Made by a program: the position numbers and the translations under genes | From: Caulobacteraceae bacterium | GTDB taxonomy: Bacteria > Pseudomonadota > Alphaproteobacteria > Caulobacterales > Caulobacteraceae | Assembly (NCBI GenBank): GCA_947501315.1 | Contig: CANMXH010000015.1 | Location: forward strand, 1-19,145 | Length of the DNA stretch: 19,145 nucleotides | Direction of reading: 5' to 3' | Shown here: one piece after another, positions 6,479-15,349 of the stretch | Numbering within the stretch: position 1 is the first letter of the stretch | Layout of the letters: every line of letters begins with the position of its first letter | Notes under the pieces: model-generated | Told to the model about the DNA's origin: nothing | Databases searched by the model: none | The model's input: the letters and a program-made list of their open reading frames with translations, nothing else

Positions 6479-7846
6479 ATGACCGGTAAAGACTCCAATG
6501 GTCGTGGCCGCGCTGTTCCACGAGGTCGATTGTCACGCTTTGGACAGTTCGGGCGTCTCGCAGGGTCCGTGGCGGGGGGTATGCTTGCCGAGGGGGCCCG
6601 GCGGCTCGCGACCGGAGAACGTCCGCAGTTTCGCGACATGCTTCTGACCCCGGCCAATGTCGGCCGGGTCGCTGACCGACTGTCCCATCTGCGGGGAGCC
6701 GCGATGAAACTCGGGCAGATGATCTCGATGGATGCGGGCGACCTGTTACCGGCCGAATTAACCGAAATCATGGGCCGGCTTCGGGACAGCGCCCATCATA
6801 TGCCGCCCGCCCAGCTGCAGGGTGTTCTTGCACGGGAGTGGGGGTCTGACTGGCGGGCGCGGTTCAGCAGCTTCGAGCTGCGCCCGATAGCGGCGGCCTC
6901 CATCGGTCAAGTTCACCGTGCGATCACCCGCGACGGCCGGGAACTGGCGATCAAGGTCCAGTATCCCGGTGTGCGTGAAAGCATAGATGCCGACGTCGAC
7001 AACGTCGCCGCACTGCTGCGGATGTCCGGTGCATTGCCCAGGAGCTTCGACGTCACCCCTCTTCTGGCCGAAGCGAAGATCCAGCTGGCTGAAGAGGCTG
7101 ATTATGAACGTGAGGGTCGCCAGATGACCCTGTTCGGACGCCTGCTCGCCGACATGCCCGAAGTGGTCGTGCCCACTCTGGCTCCGGACCTGACTACCCC
7201 GAGTGTGCTGGCGATGACGTTTCTCGACGGTCGTGCCGTCGAGACACTCGATCTGGCGCCTCAAGCAACCCGCGATGCGGCGGTCAGGACGTTGATTTCA
7301 CTGGTCTTGCGCGAGCTGTTTGAGTTTGGCGTCATGCAAACCGATCCCAATTTTGCCAACTATCGCTTCCAACCCGGGAGTGGCCGGCTGGTGCTTCTTG
7401 ATTTCGGGGCGGCGCGGCCGGTGCAGGCCGGCACAGCGAACGGCTACCGGCGTCTCCTGCAGGCTGGCATGGCCGGCGACCGTCCGGCGGTTCGGGAAGC
7501 GGCGCTTGCCGCCGGGTTCATGGGGTCGCGCACGATGGTGCGACACAGTTCGCGTATCGACCAGATGATCGACGTCATTATCGGCGAGCTGAACCGGCCG
7601 GGATTGTTCGACTTCGGCGATCGGGGCTTTGTCGCCGCTCTCCGGGATCCGGGACTGGAAATCGCTGCGGATTCCAGTGCGTGGCATGTGCCGCCCGCCG
7701 ACATACTTTTCGTGCAGCGCAAGATCAGCGGGACCGCGCTGCTGGCGGCACGACTGAAGGCCCGCGTGGATGTGAGGGCTCTTGTGGCCCCTTGGCTGCA
7801 CGAGGACGGGGCTCAGCCCGGTCAATCTGAACCGGTCTCCACCTGA
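6479..7846 (+). CDS. ABC1/UbiB-family atypical protein kinase-like ATPase
   Basis: The 455-residue protein contains the diagnostic motifs of the ABC1 (ADCK/COQ8/UbiB) family in order. These are KLGQ (77-80, the KxGQ motif), the alanine-rich AAASIGQVH loop (138-146), AIKVQYPGV with the ATP-binding lysine K159, EEADYEREG with the ExD residues (205-213), TDPNFANY (288-295, catalytic region) and LDFGAAR with the metal-binding D308. All key residues are present, so it should bind ATP. It resembles eukaryotic COQ8 and the soluble actinobacterial/alphaproteobacterial ABC1 proteins rather than E. coli UbiB, since no C-terminal membrane helices are visible. Family members support ubiquinone or other isoprenoid-lipid metabolism as ATPases. 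It starts at an ATG 4 bases after the DUF427 stop, making it the third gene of one operon. Residues 1-30 are basic and glycine-rich. Confidence 0.92.
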   Translation: MTGKDSNGRGRAVPRGRLSRFGQFGRLAGSVAGGMLAEGARRLATGERPQFRDMLLTPANVGRVADRLSHLRGAAMKLGQMISMDAGDLLPAELTEIMGRLRDSAHHMPPAQLQGVLAREWGSDWRARFSSFELRPIAAASIGQVHRAITRDGRELAIKVQYPGVRESIDADVDNVAALLRMSGALPRSFDVTPLLAEAKIQLAEEADYEREGRQMTLFGRLLADMPEVVVPTLAPDLTTPSVLAMTFLDGRAVETLDLAPQATRDAAVRTLISLVLRELFEFGVMQTDPNFANYRFQPGSGRLVLLDFGAARPVQAGTANGYRRLLQAGMAGDRPAVREAALAAGFMGSRTMVRHSSRIDQMIDVIIGELNRPGLFDFGDRGFVAALRDPGLEIAADSSAWHVPPADILFVQRKISGTALLAARLKARVDVRALVAPWLHEDGAQPGQSEPVST

Positions 7847-7938
7847 GGCGGGGTCCAGGCGTTGATGGCGACGGCTCGCTGGCCGCCCAACGACAGATTG
7901 TCTCTGCTCCGGCGGCGCGGTCAGGGTGCCGAAGGCCT

Positions 7939-7951
7939 CCCCTTGCAGGGG
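7939..7951. other. Short GC hairpin between convergent genes
   Basis: CCCCT (7939-7943) and AGGGG (7947-7951) pair around a 3-base loop in the 214-base gap between the converging ABC1 and gamma-glutamyltransferase genes. The surrounding sequence resembles the CCCCTGCAGGGG-type palindromes scattered between genes in some alphaproteobacteria. It could serve as a shared terminator, but the stem is short and no T-run follows. I see no gene in 7847-8060. Confidence 0.2.
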
Positions 7952-8060
7952 CGGGGGCGTTGGAGTCAGTCCCGCGCGAAAACGGTACTCGCGAGGGATG
8001 GGCAGGGCAGGGTGGTCGGACGGCCGCCGCTGCGCTGCAGACCGGGACGCTCCTGCGCAG

Positions 8061-9806
8061 TCAACGGACTCCCAGGGCCAGGGCATCCGGTCTGCGGGTG
8101 TCGGCGGCGCCGAGGAACCGGTCACCGTCGATCATGATCGACTGGGTGCTGCCCATGGTGGCCGAGCCGCTGACGTCATGGCCGCGGGCCTCCAGCAGAC
8201 GTTCGATGTCGCGGGAATAGCCGGCTTCGAACTCCAGCGGTCGTCCGGCACTGCCCTGGTTGATCCGGGGGCGCATGGCGGCCTCGGCGACGTTGAGATC
8301 ATGGTCGATGATGTTGACGACCAGCTGGACCATTGTGGGCACGATATAGCTGCCGCCCGGGGTGCCGGTCACCAGCCAGGGCCGGTCATCGCGGCCGAAG
8401 ACGATCATGGGCGAGATGGTCGACCTGACCCGTTTCCCCGGAGCGGGATGGTTCGCCGTGACCGTCTCGTCGGCACTGCCCCACGAGAAATTGTCGAGGG
8501 AGTTGTTGATCAGGATACCAGTGCCGGGCGGGGCCACATGGGCGCCGTAGGAGTTGGAGAGGGTGAAGGTATTGCTGACGACATTGCCCGCGGCATCGGC
8601 GACGGAGAAATGGGTCGTGTCGCGACTCTCGTGCGGCCAGGGGTTCCCGACCGGGACATCGCCCTCGCCGAGGACCCGGTCGAGCCGGATCAGACCGGCC
8701 CGTTCACGCGCGAAGGCCTTGCTGGCAAGGCCGGTCGAGGGCGTGCGCCACTGGGGACCTCCGCCCAGCAGCCGGCGGTCCGCCGCGACGACCTTCAGGG
8801 TCTCGGCCAGCAGGTGAAGGCTGTCGACACTGCCCCAGCCCATATCCCGCAGGGGCCAGAGCTCGAGGATGTTCAGGGCCTCGGCAACGCTGACGCCAGA
8901 GGCGGTCGGGGGCATGTGGGCGATTCGATAGCCGCGGTAGTCGGACCACAGGGGTTCGCTGATTTCGACGCGATAGTCGGCCATGTCGCGGGCGTCCATG
9001 ATCCCGCCGCCGGCCTCGACACCGGCGATGATGCGCCGGGCCAGTTCGCCCCGATAGAAGGCGTCGGCACCGCCGGCCTGAACCTGGCGCAGGCTCCAGG
9101 CCAGCTGGGGCTGTCGAAAGCGTTCTCCGGCCGCATAGGGGGTGCCGTCGGGCTTCAGATAGGCTTCGCGCGCTCCGGGATCGAGGGCCAGGACGGCGGC
9201 CCGGCCTGCGGTGGCCTCGGCCTCGCCGTCGCTCAGGCGGACCCCCTCTTCGGCGAGGGTGATGGCGGGGGCGACCAGGTCGGACCAGGGCAGGCTGCCG
9301 AAGCGTCGGTGCGCCTCCCAGAGCCCCGCCACCGTCCCGGGCACGGAGGCGTTGCGGAACCCGGCGGGCGTGGTCCGGTCGAACCGGCCGTTGTCATCCA
9401 GCAGGAGGTCCGGGGTCAGGGCCCGGGGCGCAACCCCATAGTAGTCGATGGCCAGATCGATGGCGGGCTGATCGGCCGTCGCCGCCATATGTACCAGCAT
9501 ATAGCCTCCGCCACCGAGGTTGCCGGCGCGGGGCAGGGTCACCGCCTGGGCGAGGGCGACCGCGATCGCTGCGTCGACGGCATTGCCGCCCCGGCGCAGG
9601 ATTTCGACCCCGACTTCTGACGCCGGGGCGCTCTGGCTGACCACCATGCCCCCACGCCCGACCACCGGGTGATGTATCTGGTCGTAGCTGACGATATCGC
9701 CGCCCGATCCTGCGCCCGGGCGAACGGGGGCGGGGACTTCCTGGGCGAGCACGGTTGTGGCCGAAAGAAGGACGGCACACAGCAGGGACAAGGGCTTCAG
9801 CGACAT
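8061..9806 (-). CDS. ggt: Gamma-glutamyltransferase (secreted, self-cleaving)
   Basis: The 581-residue precursor begins with a signal peptide (MSLKPLSLLCAVLLSATTVLA, cleavage near 21), so the enzyme acts in the periplasm or outside. The large-subunit region shows GGNAVDAAIAVALAQAV (73-89) and GNLGGGGYMLVH (95-106). The autoprocessing site is in RDTTHFSVADAAGN, where T397 should become the N-terminal nucleophile of the small subunit. The substrate loop follows, ending in GTPGGSYI. Gamma-glutamyltransferases hydrolyse or transfer the gamma-glutamyl group of glutathione and related peptides. Length and motifs are those of a complete enzyme. The ATG at 9804-9806 begins the signal peptide; the ribosome binding site is weak. 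It lies 46 bases after the dienelactone-hydrolase-fold gene on the same strand, so the two are probably co-transcribed, downstream of the TonB-dependent receptor. Confidence 0.93.
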   Translation of the reverse strand: MSLKPLSLLCAVLLSATTVLAQEVPAPVRPGAGSGGDIVSYDQIHHPVVGRGGMVVSQSAPASEVGVEILRRGGNAVDAAIAVALAQAVTLPRAGNLGGGGYMLVHMAATADQPAIDLAIDYYGVAPRALTPDLLLDDNGRFDRTTPAGFRNASVPGTVAGLWEAHRRFGSLPWSDLVAPAITLAEEGVRLSDGEAEATAGRAAVLALDPGAREAYLKPDGTPYAAGERFRQPQLAWSLRQVQAGGADAFYRGELARRIIAGVEAGGGIMDARDMADYRVEISEPLWSDYRGYRIAHMPPTASGVSVAEALNILELWPLRDMGWGSVDSLHLLAETLKVVAADRRLLGGGPQWRTPSTGLASKAFARERAGLIRLDRVLGEGDVPVGNPWPHESRDTTHFSVADAAGNVVSNTFTLSNSYGAHVAPPGTGILINNSLDNFSWGSADETVTANHPAPGKRVRSTISPMIVFGRDDRPWLVTGTPGGSYIVPTMVQLVVNIIDHDLNVAEAAMRPRINQGSAGRPLEFEAGYSRDIERLLEARGHDVSGSATMGSTQSIMIDGDRFLGAADTRRPDALALGVR

Positions 9807-9852
9807 CGGAGAGCTTACCTGTTGACGGCTGGCTGTTTCGGGGGAGGTCCCA

Positions 9853-10767
9853 TCAGGGCAGGCGGGGGGCGAGGGCCTCGGCGAAGAAGATCGCGGCCTG
9901 TTCCCGGACATCCGCCGTGGCGCGCGCATTGGCCGGCACAGACTGACGGCGGGTGCCCGGATCATCGAAACTGTGGGTGGCCCCGCGATAGGAGGTGAAG
10001 GTCACCGGATGGCCGCGCGCCCGGCTGGTGCCGATCAGGTCGCGACAGCGGTCGTGGGAGACCTCTTCGTCCTCGGTGCCCATGAACACGCGGACCGGCG
10101 CATAGGGGCGGTAGCCGGTTCGGTCGAAGCGATTGTGCAGGCCGCAGGCCGGGTACATGGAGAGGCCTGCGCGGAAACCCAGGCGGCTCATGTCGCCGGG
10201 CTTGTCGTCGGCCATGGTCGCGAGGGTGGCGCTGCCGCCGTTGGACCAGCCCATCAGCCCGATCCGGTCATCGTCCACTCCGGGCAAGGTGCGCAGATAG
10301 CGCAGGGCACCATAGGCATCGAGCGGGCGCACCGTGACCTCGTTCACCGCATCCGGGCGCTCGCTGTAGCTGCCGCGCTCGAAGCCTCCGGGGTAGCCGC
10401 GGGGACCAAAGCCGTCGACCACCAGGGCATAGTAGCCCCGCTCCGCCCAATAGCGGGCCCAGTAGCGATGCCGCATGGACAGGGTGGTCGCGTCGTAAAC
10501 GCCGTCGGCCAGGGAGGAGTAGGCACCGGCCCGCCCGTGCATCAGGACCACCGCCGGGGCCGCACCCTGAACACCTTCGGGCGAATAGAGGTAGCCGACC
10601 AGCTCGGTGCGTGCGTCGTCCAGACTGCGGAAGACCACCCGCTCCGGAAGGGTGGCCGGGGCCGGAGTTTCCGGTGCGGCCCTATCCTGGGTCGCTGCAG
10701 CCCTGGCGACTGTGGCCGGCAGGACCAGCAGGGCCAGGACGAAGAGGATCGGATGCATCGTCTTCAT
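9853..10767 (-). CDS. Secreted dienelactone hydrolase family protein (alpha/beta hydrolase)
   Basis: The 304-residue protein has a signal peptide (MKTMHPILFVLALLVLPATV, then ARAAA) and an alpha/beta-hydrolase domain. Visible elements are VVLMHGRAG (oxyanion region, 73-81), the nucleophile elbow GWSNGG with S175, the acid in MGTEDEEV (D233 likely) and H265 in GATHSF. True dienelactone hydrolases use cysteine; the serine here suggests esterase, peptidase or other hydrolase activity, and the substrate cannot be named. The ATG at 10765-10767 starts the signal peptide and has GGAGAG 6 bases upstream, which settles the start. The gene follows the TonB-dependent receptor after 133 bases containing that gene's 3' hairpin, and precedes the gamma-glutamyltransferase by 46 bases. 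Both downstream enzymes are exported, fitting extracytoplasmic breakdown of an imported compound. Confidence 0.88.
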   Translation of the reverse strand: MKTMHPILFVLALLVLPATVARAAATQDRAAPETPAPATLPERVVFRSLDDARTELVGYLYSPEGVQGAAPAVVLMHGRAGAYSSLADGVYDATTLSMRHRYWARYWAERGYYALVVDGFGPRGYPGGFERGSYSERPDAVNEVTVRPLDAYGALRYLRTLPGVDDDRIGLMGWSNGGSATLATMADDKPGDMSRLGFRAGLSMYPACGLHNRFDRTGYRPYAPVRVFMGTEDEEVSHDRCRDLIGTSRARGHPVTFTSYRGATHSFDDPGTRRQSVPANARATADVREQAAIFFAEALAPRLP

Positions 10768-10867
10768 GGGAGTCTCTCCAGGACAATCGCTACCCCTTCG
10801 CGGCGGGGATCGGCAGCCCCCGTCATTCCGGCCGACCAGGACCGGAGCCCGGACGCTGAAGCAGACC

Positions 10868-10894
10868 GGCGGCACCGGTCATCCCGGTGCCGCC
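10868..10894 (-). terminator. 11-bp hairpin just 3' of the TonB-dependent receptor gene
   Basis: GGCGGCACCGG (10868-10878) and CCGGTGCCGCC (10884-10894) are exact inverted repeats with a 5-base loop, beginning 6 bases past the receptor stop on the minus strand. No T-run follows. It may terminate or attenuate transcription between the receptor and the two enzyme genes, or protect the 3' end of the receptor mRNA. Confidence 0.6.
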
Positions 10895-10900
10895 ATCAGA

Positions 10901-13900
10901 TCAGAAGCGCTTGCGCAGGGTGGCGTAGAACCAGCGTCCGCGGTTGGAGTGCAGGCTGCCCAGATAGCCGGCCGACTGGTCAGCCAGCGGCGGATCCTTG
11001 CCCTCGATATTGCGGACTCCAACCCGGATGCGGGTGTCGTTGAGGACGCCCGGAATATCGAAATCGTACTGGGCATAGACATTGTGCGTCAGCCAGTCGT
11101 CGACCACCCACTCGGTACCGTCGGCAAGGGTCGCACTGGTATCGACCACTTCGCTGACATAGCTGCTGTAGAGGCCAGCCCCCCAGCTGCCGTTGCGCCA
11201 GGTGATCGTCGAGGTCGCGCGCCACTCCGGCAAGCCGTTCTGGAGCCGCAGGTCGTTGGCGCCGACAATGCGGACACTGGGGTCGATGTCGCCCGCAGCC
11301 TGGGCGGCCAGCAGAAGCTCTGACTCCTCGCTGGGGTCCTGGAAGAAGGTCAGCAGTTTGGCGGCGTTGAGGCGCCAGCTGAAGTCGCCCCAGGGCGTAT
11401 CGTCGAGGTCATAATAGGCCCCGAAATCAATGCCATCGACGTCGCGCGGCTGCAGGTTGCGGTAGTTGTCGAGGACCCGGACCAGGGTACCGACCGGAGC
11501 GATTCCGGTGCCGACAGCGGCGTCAATCTGGGCCTGGGTCGGGGCGGCACGGATGACGTTGGGGTTTGAGCTGCCGCGGGTGCGCAGCAGATAGTCCAGC
11601 GTCAGGGCATTGGCGTCGCCAAAGATCCCGATGAGGCTTTCCTGCTGGATGTTCCAGTAGTCCACCGTGAGGGTCAGATTGCCCCATTCAGCGGGCAGGA
11701 ACCGCGGCTCGACGACCATGCCGACGGTGAAGTTTTCGGACTCTTCCGGCTTGAGCTCCTGGCTGCCGGAGCGCTGGCTGAGCGAACTGACACTGGCGCT
11801 ACAGGCATTGAAATTGGCGATCCGTCCGGCCCGGAGCTCGACCGCGCAGCGAATCCAGTCGGTGCGGGTGTTCGAGCGCTCAACGCCCTCCTCATAGAGC
11901 TGGGGCAGGTTCGGGGCGCGGAAGCCCTCGGACCAGGCCGTGCGCACCATCATCCAGGAGGCCGGACGCCAGGCGAGGGCGACCTTGGGCTTGGCCACGG
12001 ATCCGAAGATCGAATAGTTCTCGGCACGCGCCGCCAGTTGCAGGTCCAGCGAATGGACCAGCGGGATGTTCATTTCTGACGACACCAGCGGGACGGCCAG
12101 TTCGACGAAGGCTCCCTGGACGCTGCGCGAGCCGCGCGTGTCCGGCGTCGGGCTGGCCCCCATCACATCGCTGCCGGTGGTCTGGCCGGCATTGTTGGTG
12201 AAGGTGATGGTGCCGTCGAGGCGATCGTCACGGTCATCCGAGAAGGTCTCGCGACGAAGCTCCAGGCCCGCCGCGATTCCGGCCGGCCCTGCCGGCATGA
12301 AGAAGACGTCGGGCCGTGAGAGCTTGAAATCCCACATCGTCATGGTGGTCTCGCTCACCCGCGAAACATCGACCATGAAGCTGTCGATGATGGCCTGGGC
12401 GTTGCCGACCTCAGGGCCCCGCGTGGGATCGATCAGACTGCCGCCGATGAAGGGATTGTAGGCATCCGAAGTCGGGCGCGACACGGCATCCTCGAACAGG
12501 GTGCTGCTGATCGTACGCATCGAGTCATCGGTCTTCGAGGTCGAATAGACCAGGGCCGATTCCCAGTCGAAGCCGTTCCACTCGCCGCGAAGGCCGGTCA
12601 GGAACCGCGTCGAGAGGCTCTCGACGTTGATCTTCTGCGGGCCCGCGTCGAGCACGCGGTAGTCCTGCATGATCAGTGGCGCACCCTCGGCGGGGAAGGG
12701 GGTCGATCCGGTGGTGCCGGTCAACAGCCCGGGCAGACGGTTGGGACTGCCGACCGGGCCGAGCGGGTTCCAGTAGGCGTTCGCAGCCATGATGATCGGA
12801 GCGTTCGCGAGTGAGGTCTCCGCCTCGCGCTGGGTGCTGTAGTCCGCATAGTAGACGCCGGCCTCACCGAAGAACTCCAGGCCGTTGTCGAACTCGTGAT
12901 TGACGAAGGCGAACAGGTTGTAGCGGTCGTTGGCCCCGACGAGAGCCCGCACATCATTGACGTTGTAGCGAAGATTGGCGTCCTCACTGGTGGTCGTGAG
13001 GGTGGAGTTGTCGAAACAGGTACCGGCCACAGAACCCGCCGCCACGCAGCCCGGGTTGGTACTGGGCTGAAGATGGAAGACGCTGCTGGTGGTCAGGGTC
13101 TGGCCATTGACCCGGGTCCCCTGGGTTGTCGGACCATAGGTGCTGGTCAGACGAATGAACTCGCCCCATGGCGTATCGATCGAGCTGTTGTCGAAGTCGG
13201 TGTCACCCTCGAAAGGCGTGCCGGCAACCAGCCGACGGATATCGCTGGTGCGGGCATAGTCCCGCTCGCGGGCCCACAGCTCGCTGCGCGTGCTGTAGTC
13301 ACCCATGATCGAGATATTGGTGCGACCGTCATTGAAGTCACGGCCGGCCTGCAGGCTGAAGTCGTACTGACGCATGCCCGTGCCTTCGGCACCGCCGCCA
13401 CCGGCCTCGACGGTCAGGCCTTCGAAATTCGACCTCAGGACCGTGTTGATCACGCCCGCGACCGCATCGGTGCCGTACAGGGCCGCGGCCCCGTCGAGCA
13501 GGACCTCGACCCGGCTCACGCCCATGGTCGGGATGGCGTTGGTGTTCACCGTGGCCACTGGCACCAGGTTTTCCGTCTGGGTACCCGGGTGCAGGATCAT
13601 CCGGCGGCCGTTCAGCAGCATCAGGGTGTTGCCGGTGCCCAGACCGCGCAGGTTGATGGAGGCCGTATCGCCGCGCGCGTCGTTGATGCCGCCCACGTCC
13701 TGGGATTCGTTGAAGGCGACGTCCGCAGCCTGGGGAATGGCGCGGAAGAGCTCATCGCCGTTGGTCGCTGCGACGCCGTCCAGGTCCTCTGAATCAAGGA
13801 CCGTGACAGGCAGGGCGTCATTGACCCGCGCTCCGCGGATCTGCGAGCCGACGATGATGATTTCATCGAGCTCGGCGGCATTGGCCTGGGCCGGCTGGGT

Positions 13901-14251
13901 CGTGATGGCCCCGGACGTGCTTCTGACGATGCGGACGCTGTCCGGGCTGACGAACCGGGCTTCCAGCCCGCTGCCGGCGAGGAGCTGGTTCAGCGCCGCC
14001 CGAACACTCATCTGACCGTTTACGGCCGGACCCGTGAGGCCCTCTACGAGCTCGGACGGGGCCGCGAGGGAAACCCGGGCCTGGCTGGCCAGAACCCGGA
14101 CGCCGGACGACAGCCTCTGGGCCGGGACGTCAAACGCGGCGGTCTGTTCCTGGGCCATTGCCACCGGCGCCAGGCCGACCGTCAGGGCGGTGGCTCCGAC
14201 GCCCGCCATCGCCAGGCGGCGCAACATCGCCGTACCCATCAGTCTGCGCAT
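10901..14251 (-). CDS. TonB-dependent outer-membrane receptor with STN signalling domain
   Basis: The 1116-residue protein has a signal peptide (cleavage near AMA/QEQ, residues 31-36). An STN domain (about 40-110: FDVPAQRLSSGVRVLASQAR ... VRAALNQLLAGSGL) follows, then a TonB-box-like LDEIIIVGSQIRG (128-140). The plug domain contains INLRGLGTGNTLMLLNGRR and RVEVLLDGAAALYGTDAVAG, and a long beta-barrel ends in ATLRKRF, with the usual terminal phenylalanine. STN domains contact FecR-type regulators and signal substrate binding to an ECF sigma factor; both partners are encoded directly upstream. A strong ribosome binding site (GGGAGG) precedes the ATG at 14249-14251. The plug resembles receptors for organic compounds or peptides more than known siderophore receptors, but the cargo cannot be read from sequence. 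The neighbouring gamma-glutamyltransferase and hydrolase suggest a peptide-like cargo (inference). Confidence 0.95.
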   Translation of the reverse strand: MRRLMGTAMLRRLAMAGVGATALTVGLAPVAMAQEQTAAFDVPAQRLSSGVRVLASQARVSLAAPSELVEGLTGPAVNGQMSVRAALNQLLAGSGLEARFVSPDSVRIVRSTSGAITTQPAQANAAELDEIIIVGSQIRGARVNDALPVTVLDSEDLDGVAATNGDELFRAIPQAADVAFNESQDVGGINDARGDTASINLRGLGTGNTLMLLNGRRMILHPGTQTENLVPVATVNTNAIPTMGVSRVEVLLDGAAALYGTDAVAGVINTVLRSNFEGLTVEAGGGGAEGTGMRQYDFSLQAGRDFNDGRTNISIMGDYSTRSELWARERDYARTSDIRRLVAGTPFEGDTDFDNSSIDTPWGEFIRLTSTYGPTTQGTRVNGQTLTTSSVFHLQPSTNPGCVAAGSVAGTCFDNSTLTTTSEDANLRYNVNDVRALVGANDRYNLFAFVNHEFDNGLEFFGEAGVYYADYSTQREAETSLANAPIIMAANAYWNPLGPVGSPNRLPGLLTGTTGSTPFPAEGAPLIMQDYRVLDAGPQKINVESLSTRFLTGLRGEWNGFDWESALVYSTSKTDDSMRTISSTLFEDAVSRPTSDAYNPFIGGSLIDPTRGPEVGNAQAIIDSFMVDVSRVSETTMTMWDFKLSRPDVFFMPAGPAGIAAGLELRRETFSDDRDDRLDGTITFTNNAGQTTGSDVMGASPTPDTRGSRSVQGAFVELAVPLVSSEMNIPLVHSLDLQLAARAENYSIFGSVAKPKVALAWRPASWMMVRTAWSEGFRAPNLPQLYEEGVERSNTRTDWIRCAVELRAGRIANFNACSASVSSLSQRSGSQELKPEESENFTVGMVVEPRFLPAEWGNLTLTVDYWNIQQESLIGIFGDANALTLDYLLRTRGSSNPNVIRAAPTQAQIDAAVGTGIAPVGTLVRVLDNYRNLQPRDVDGIDFGAYYDLDDTPWGDFSWRLNAAKLLTFFQDPSEESELLLAAQAAGDIDPSVRIVGANDLRLQNGLPEWRATSTITWRNGSWGAGLYSSYVSEVVDTSATLADGTEWVVDDWLTHNVYAQYDFDIPGVLNDTRIRVGVRNIEGKDPPLADQSAGYLGSLHSNRGRWFYATLRKRF

Positions 14252-14328
14252 TCTTTCCCTCCCAAGGACATTTCCTGACTTAGACGTTCAGAACCGCCGA
14301 ACCCCTACCTCTCCGGCTGTGAGACGGT

Positions 14329-15276
14329 TCAACTTGCGGGAGCCGGGCCTGCCACCAGGAAGTCAAAGCCTGATCCGGGTTCAACCCGGGCGTCGAGCAG
14401 TTCGGCGACCGTCTGCAAGGTGCGATCCCGGTCCTCGACGAGGAGCCGTACCGTGATGCGGCGGTTCGCGAGGGCGGTCCCGTCGATCCGGAGCGGCCGG
14501 TCATAGAAGCGGTTCAGCTCTGCGATCAGGGCCTGCACAGGGACATCATCGTATTCCAGCACCCGCATCCGCCACTGGGCGACGCTCTCGACAGGCACCG
14601 GCAAGACAGCTGCACGCGCCAGGCCCGGCTCCGGCGGCAGGACGCTCATTTCCCCGGCGCGCAAACGCATCAGCTCACGACCGTTTTCCCGGTCGATGAT
14701 GGCGACGACCCCTTCGCTGACAGCCACTTCCATCGCGTCGCCGCGCCGCCGGACATTGAAGGCTGTACCGATGGCCCGGACATCATAGGCTCCGGCGGAG
14801 ACGACGAAGGGGCGGTTCGGGTCCTTGCGGACGTAGAAGACCGCCTCGCCATTATCCATCCTGACCCGTCTGCGGTCGCCGAACTCATACTGAAGGCGGC
14901 TGTCAACATTGATCGCCATGACACTGCCGTCGGGCAGGGCGCGGGTCTGCTGTTCCCCGATACCGGTCCGGACCTCGCTCCGGATCAGCCGGGGCATCAG
15001 GACGGCCCCCGTTCCCACGGCCACCATGGCGGCCGTCGAGGCTGCGATCATGAAGGCGCGGCGGCTGGGCACCGGCCGGGCGGCGGTGTGGACGGTCCGG
15101 GTCTTCAGGACCGCCAGTTCACCCCAGAGTTCATGCATGGCATCGAGGGCGCGCTGGTTGGTGGCGTCAGCGCGCCATCGGTCGAAGGCCGTGCGTTCTT
15201 CCAGCGTCGTTGCGCCGCGGCGCATGATCGCAAACCACTGCCCGGCCTCTTCACGCGCGCGCTCGTCCCTGATCAT
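14329..15276 (-). CDS. FecR-family anti-sigma / sigma regulator
   Basis: The 315-residue protein has the three-part layout of FecR regulators. The cytoplasmic N-terminal domain (DUF4880-type, about 5-50) includes FDRWRADATNQRALDAMHEL. A single membrane segment (about 75-95) follows PSRRAFMIAAS. The periplasmic FecR domain (about 100-205) has GEQQTRALPDGSVMAINVDS, AVFYV and DVRAIGTAFNVR, and a C-terminal STN-like DUF4974 region lies at about 235-312. FecR proteins hold their ECF sigma factor and activate it when the receptor's STN domain signals substrate. R72-R73 just before the membrane segment form a twin-arginine motif, in line with Tat-dependent insertion shown for FecR of other bacteria. 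The gene follows the sigma gene by 73 bases and precedes the receptor by 77 bases. The ATG at 15274-15276 has AAGG about 10 bases upstream. Confidence 0.93.
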   Translation of the reverse strand: MIRDERAREEAGQWFAIMRRGATTLEERTAFDRWRADATNQRALDAMHELWGELAVLKTRTVHTAARPVPSRRAFMIAASTAAMVAVGTGAVLMPRLIRSEVRTGIGEQQTRALPDGSVMAINVDSRLQYEFGDRRRVRMDNGEAVFYVRKDPNRPFVVSAGAYDVRAIGTAFNVRRRGDAMEVAVSEGVVAIIDRENGRELMRLRAGEMSVLPPEPGLARAAVLPVPVESVAQWRMRVLEYDDVPVQALIAELNRFYDRPLRIDGTALANRRITVRLLVEDRDRTLQTVAELLDARVEPGSGFDFLVAGPAPAS

Positions 15277-15349
15277 CGCGTCCGTCCGTGCCTTGCTGAC
15301 CCTTCTATAGACGCACGGAAGGTCTCCACCCCCACCCCGAATCCATGAC

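Noticed and set aside
8030..8060. CTGCGC/GCGCAG inverted repeat touching the gamma-glutamyltransferase stop
   Set aside because: Only 6 bp with a 19-base loop, easily expected by chance in this composition.
7926..9620. Long plus-strand open frame (over 500 codons) opposite the gamma-glutamyltransferase gene
   Set aside because: Its product is glycine/aspartate/valine-rich low-complexity sequence typical of the antisense of a GC-rich gene, and the minus strand encodes a motif-complete enzyme.
12896..13792. Plus-strand open frame of about 298 codons inside the receptor gene
   Set aside because: It is antisense to the receptor plug and barrel, has no recognised motif or ribosome binding site, and fits chance openness in high-GC DNA.
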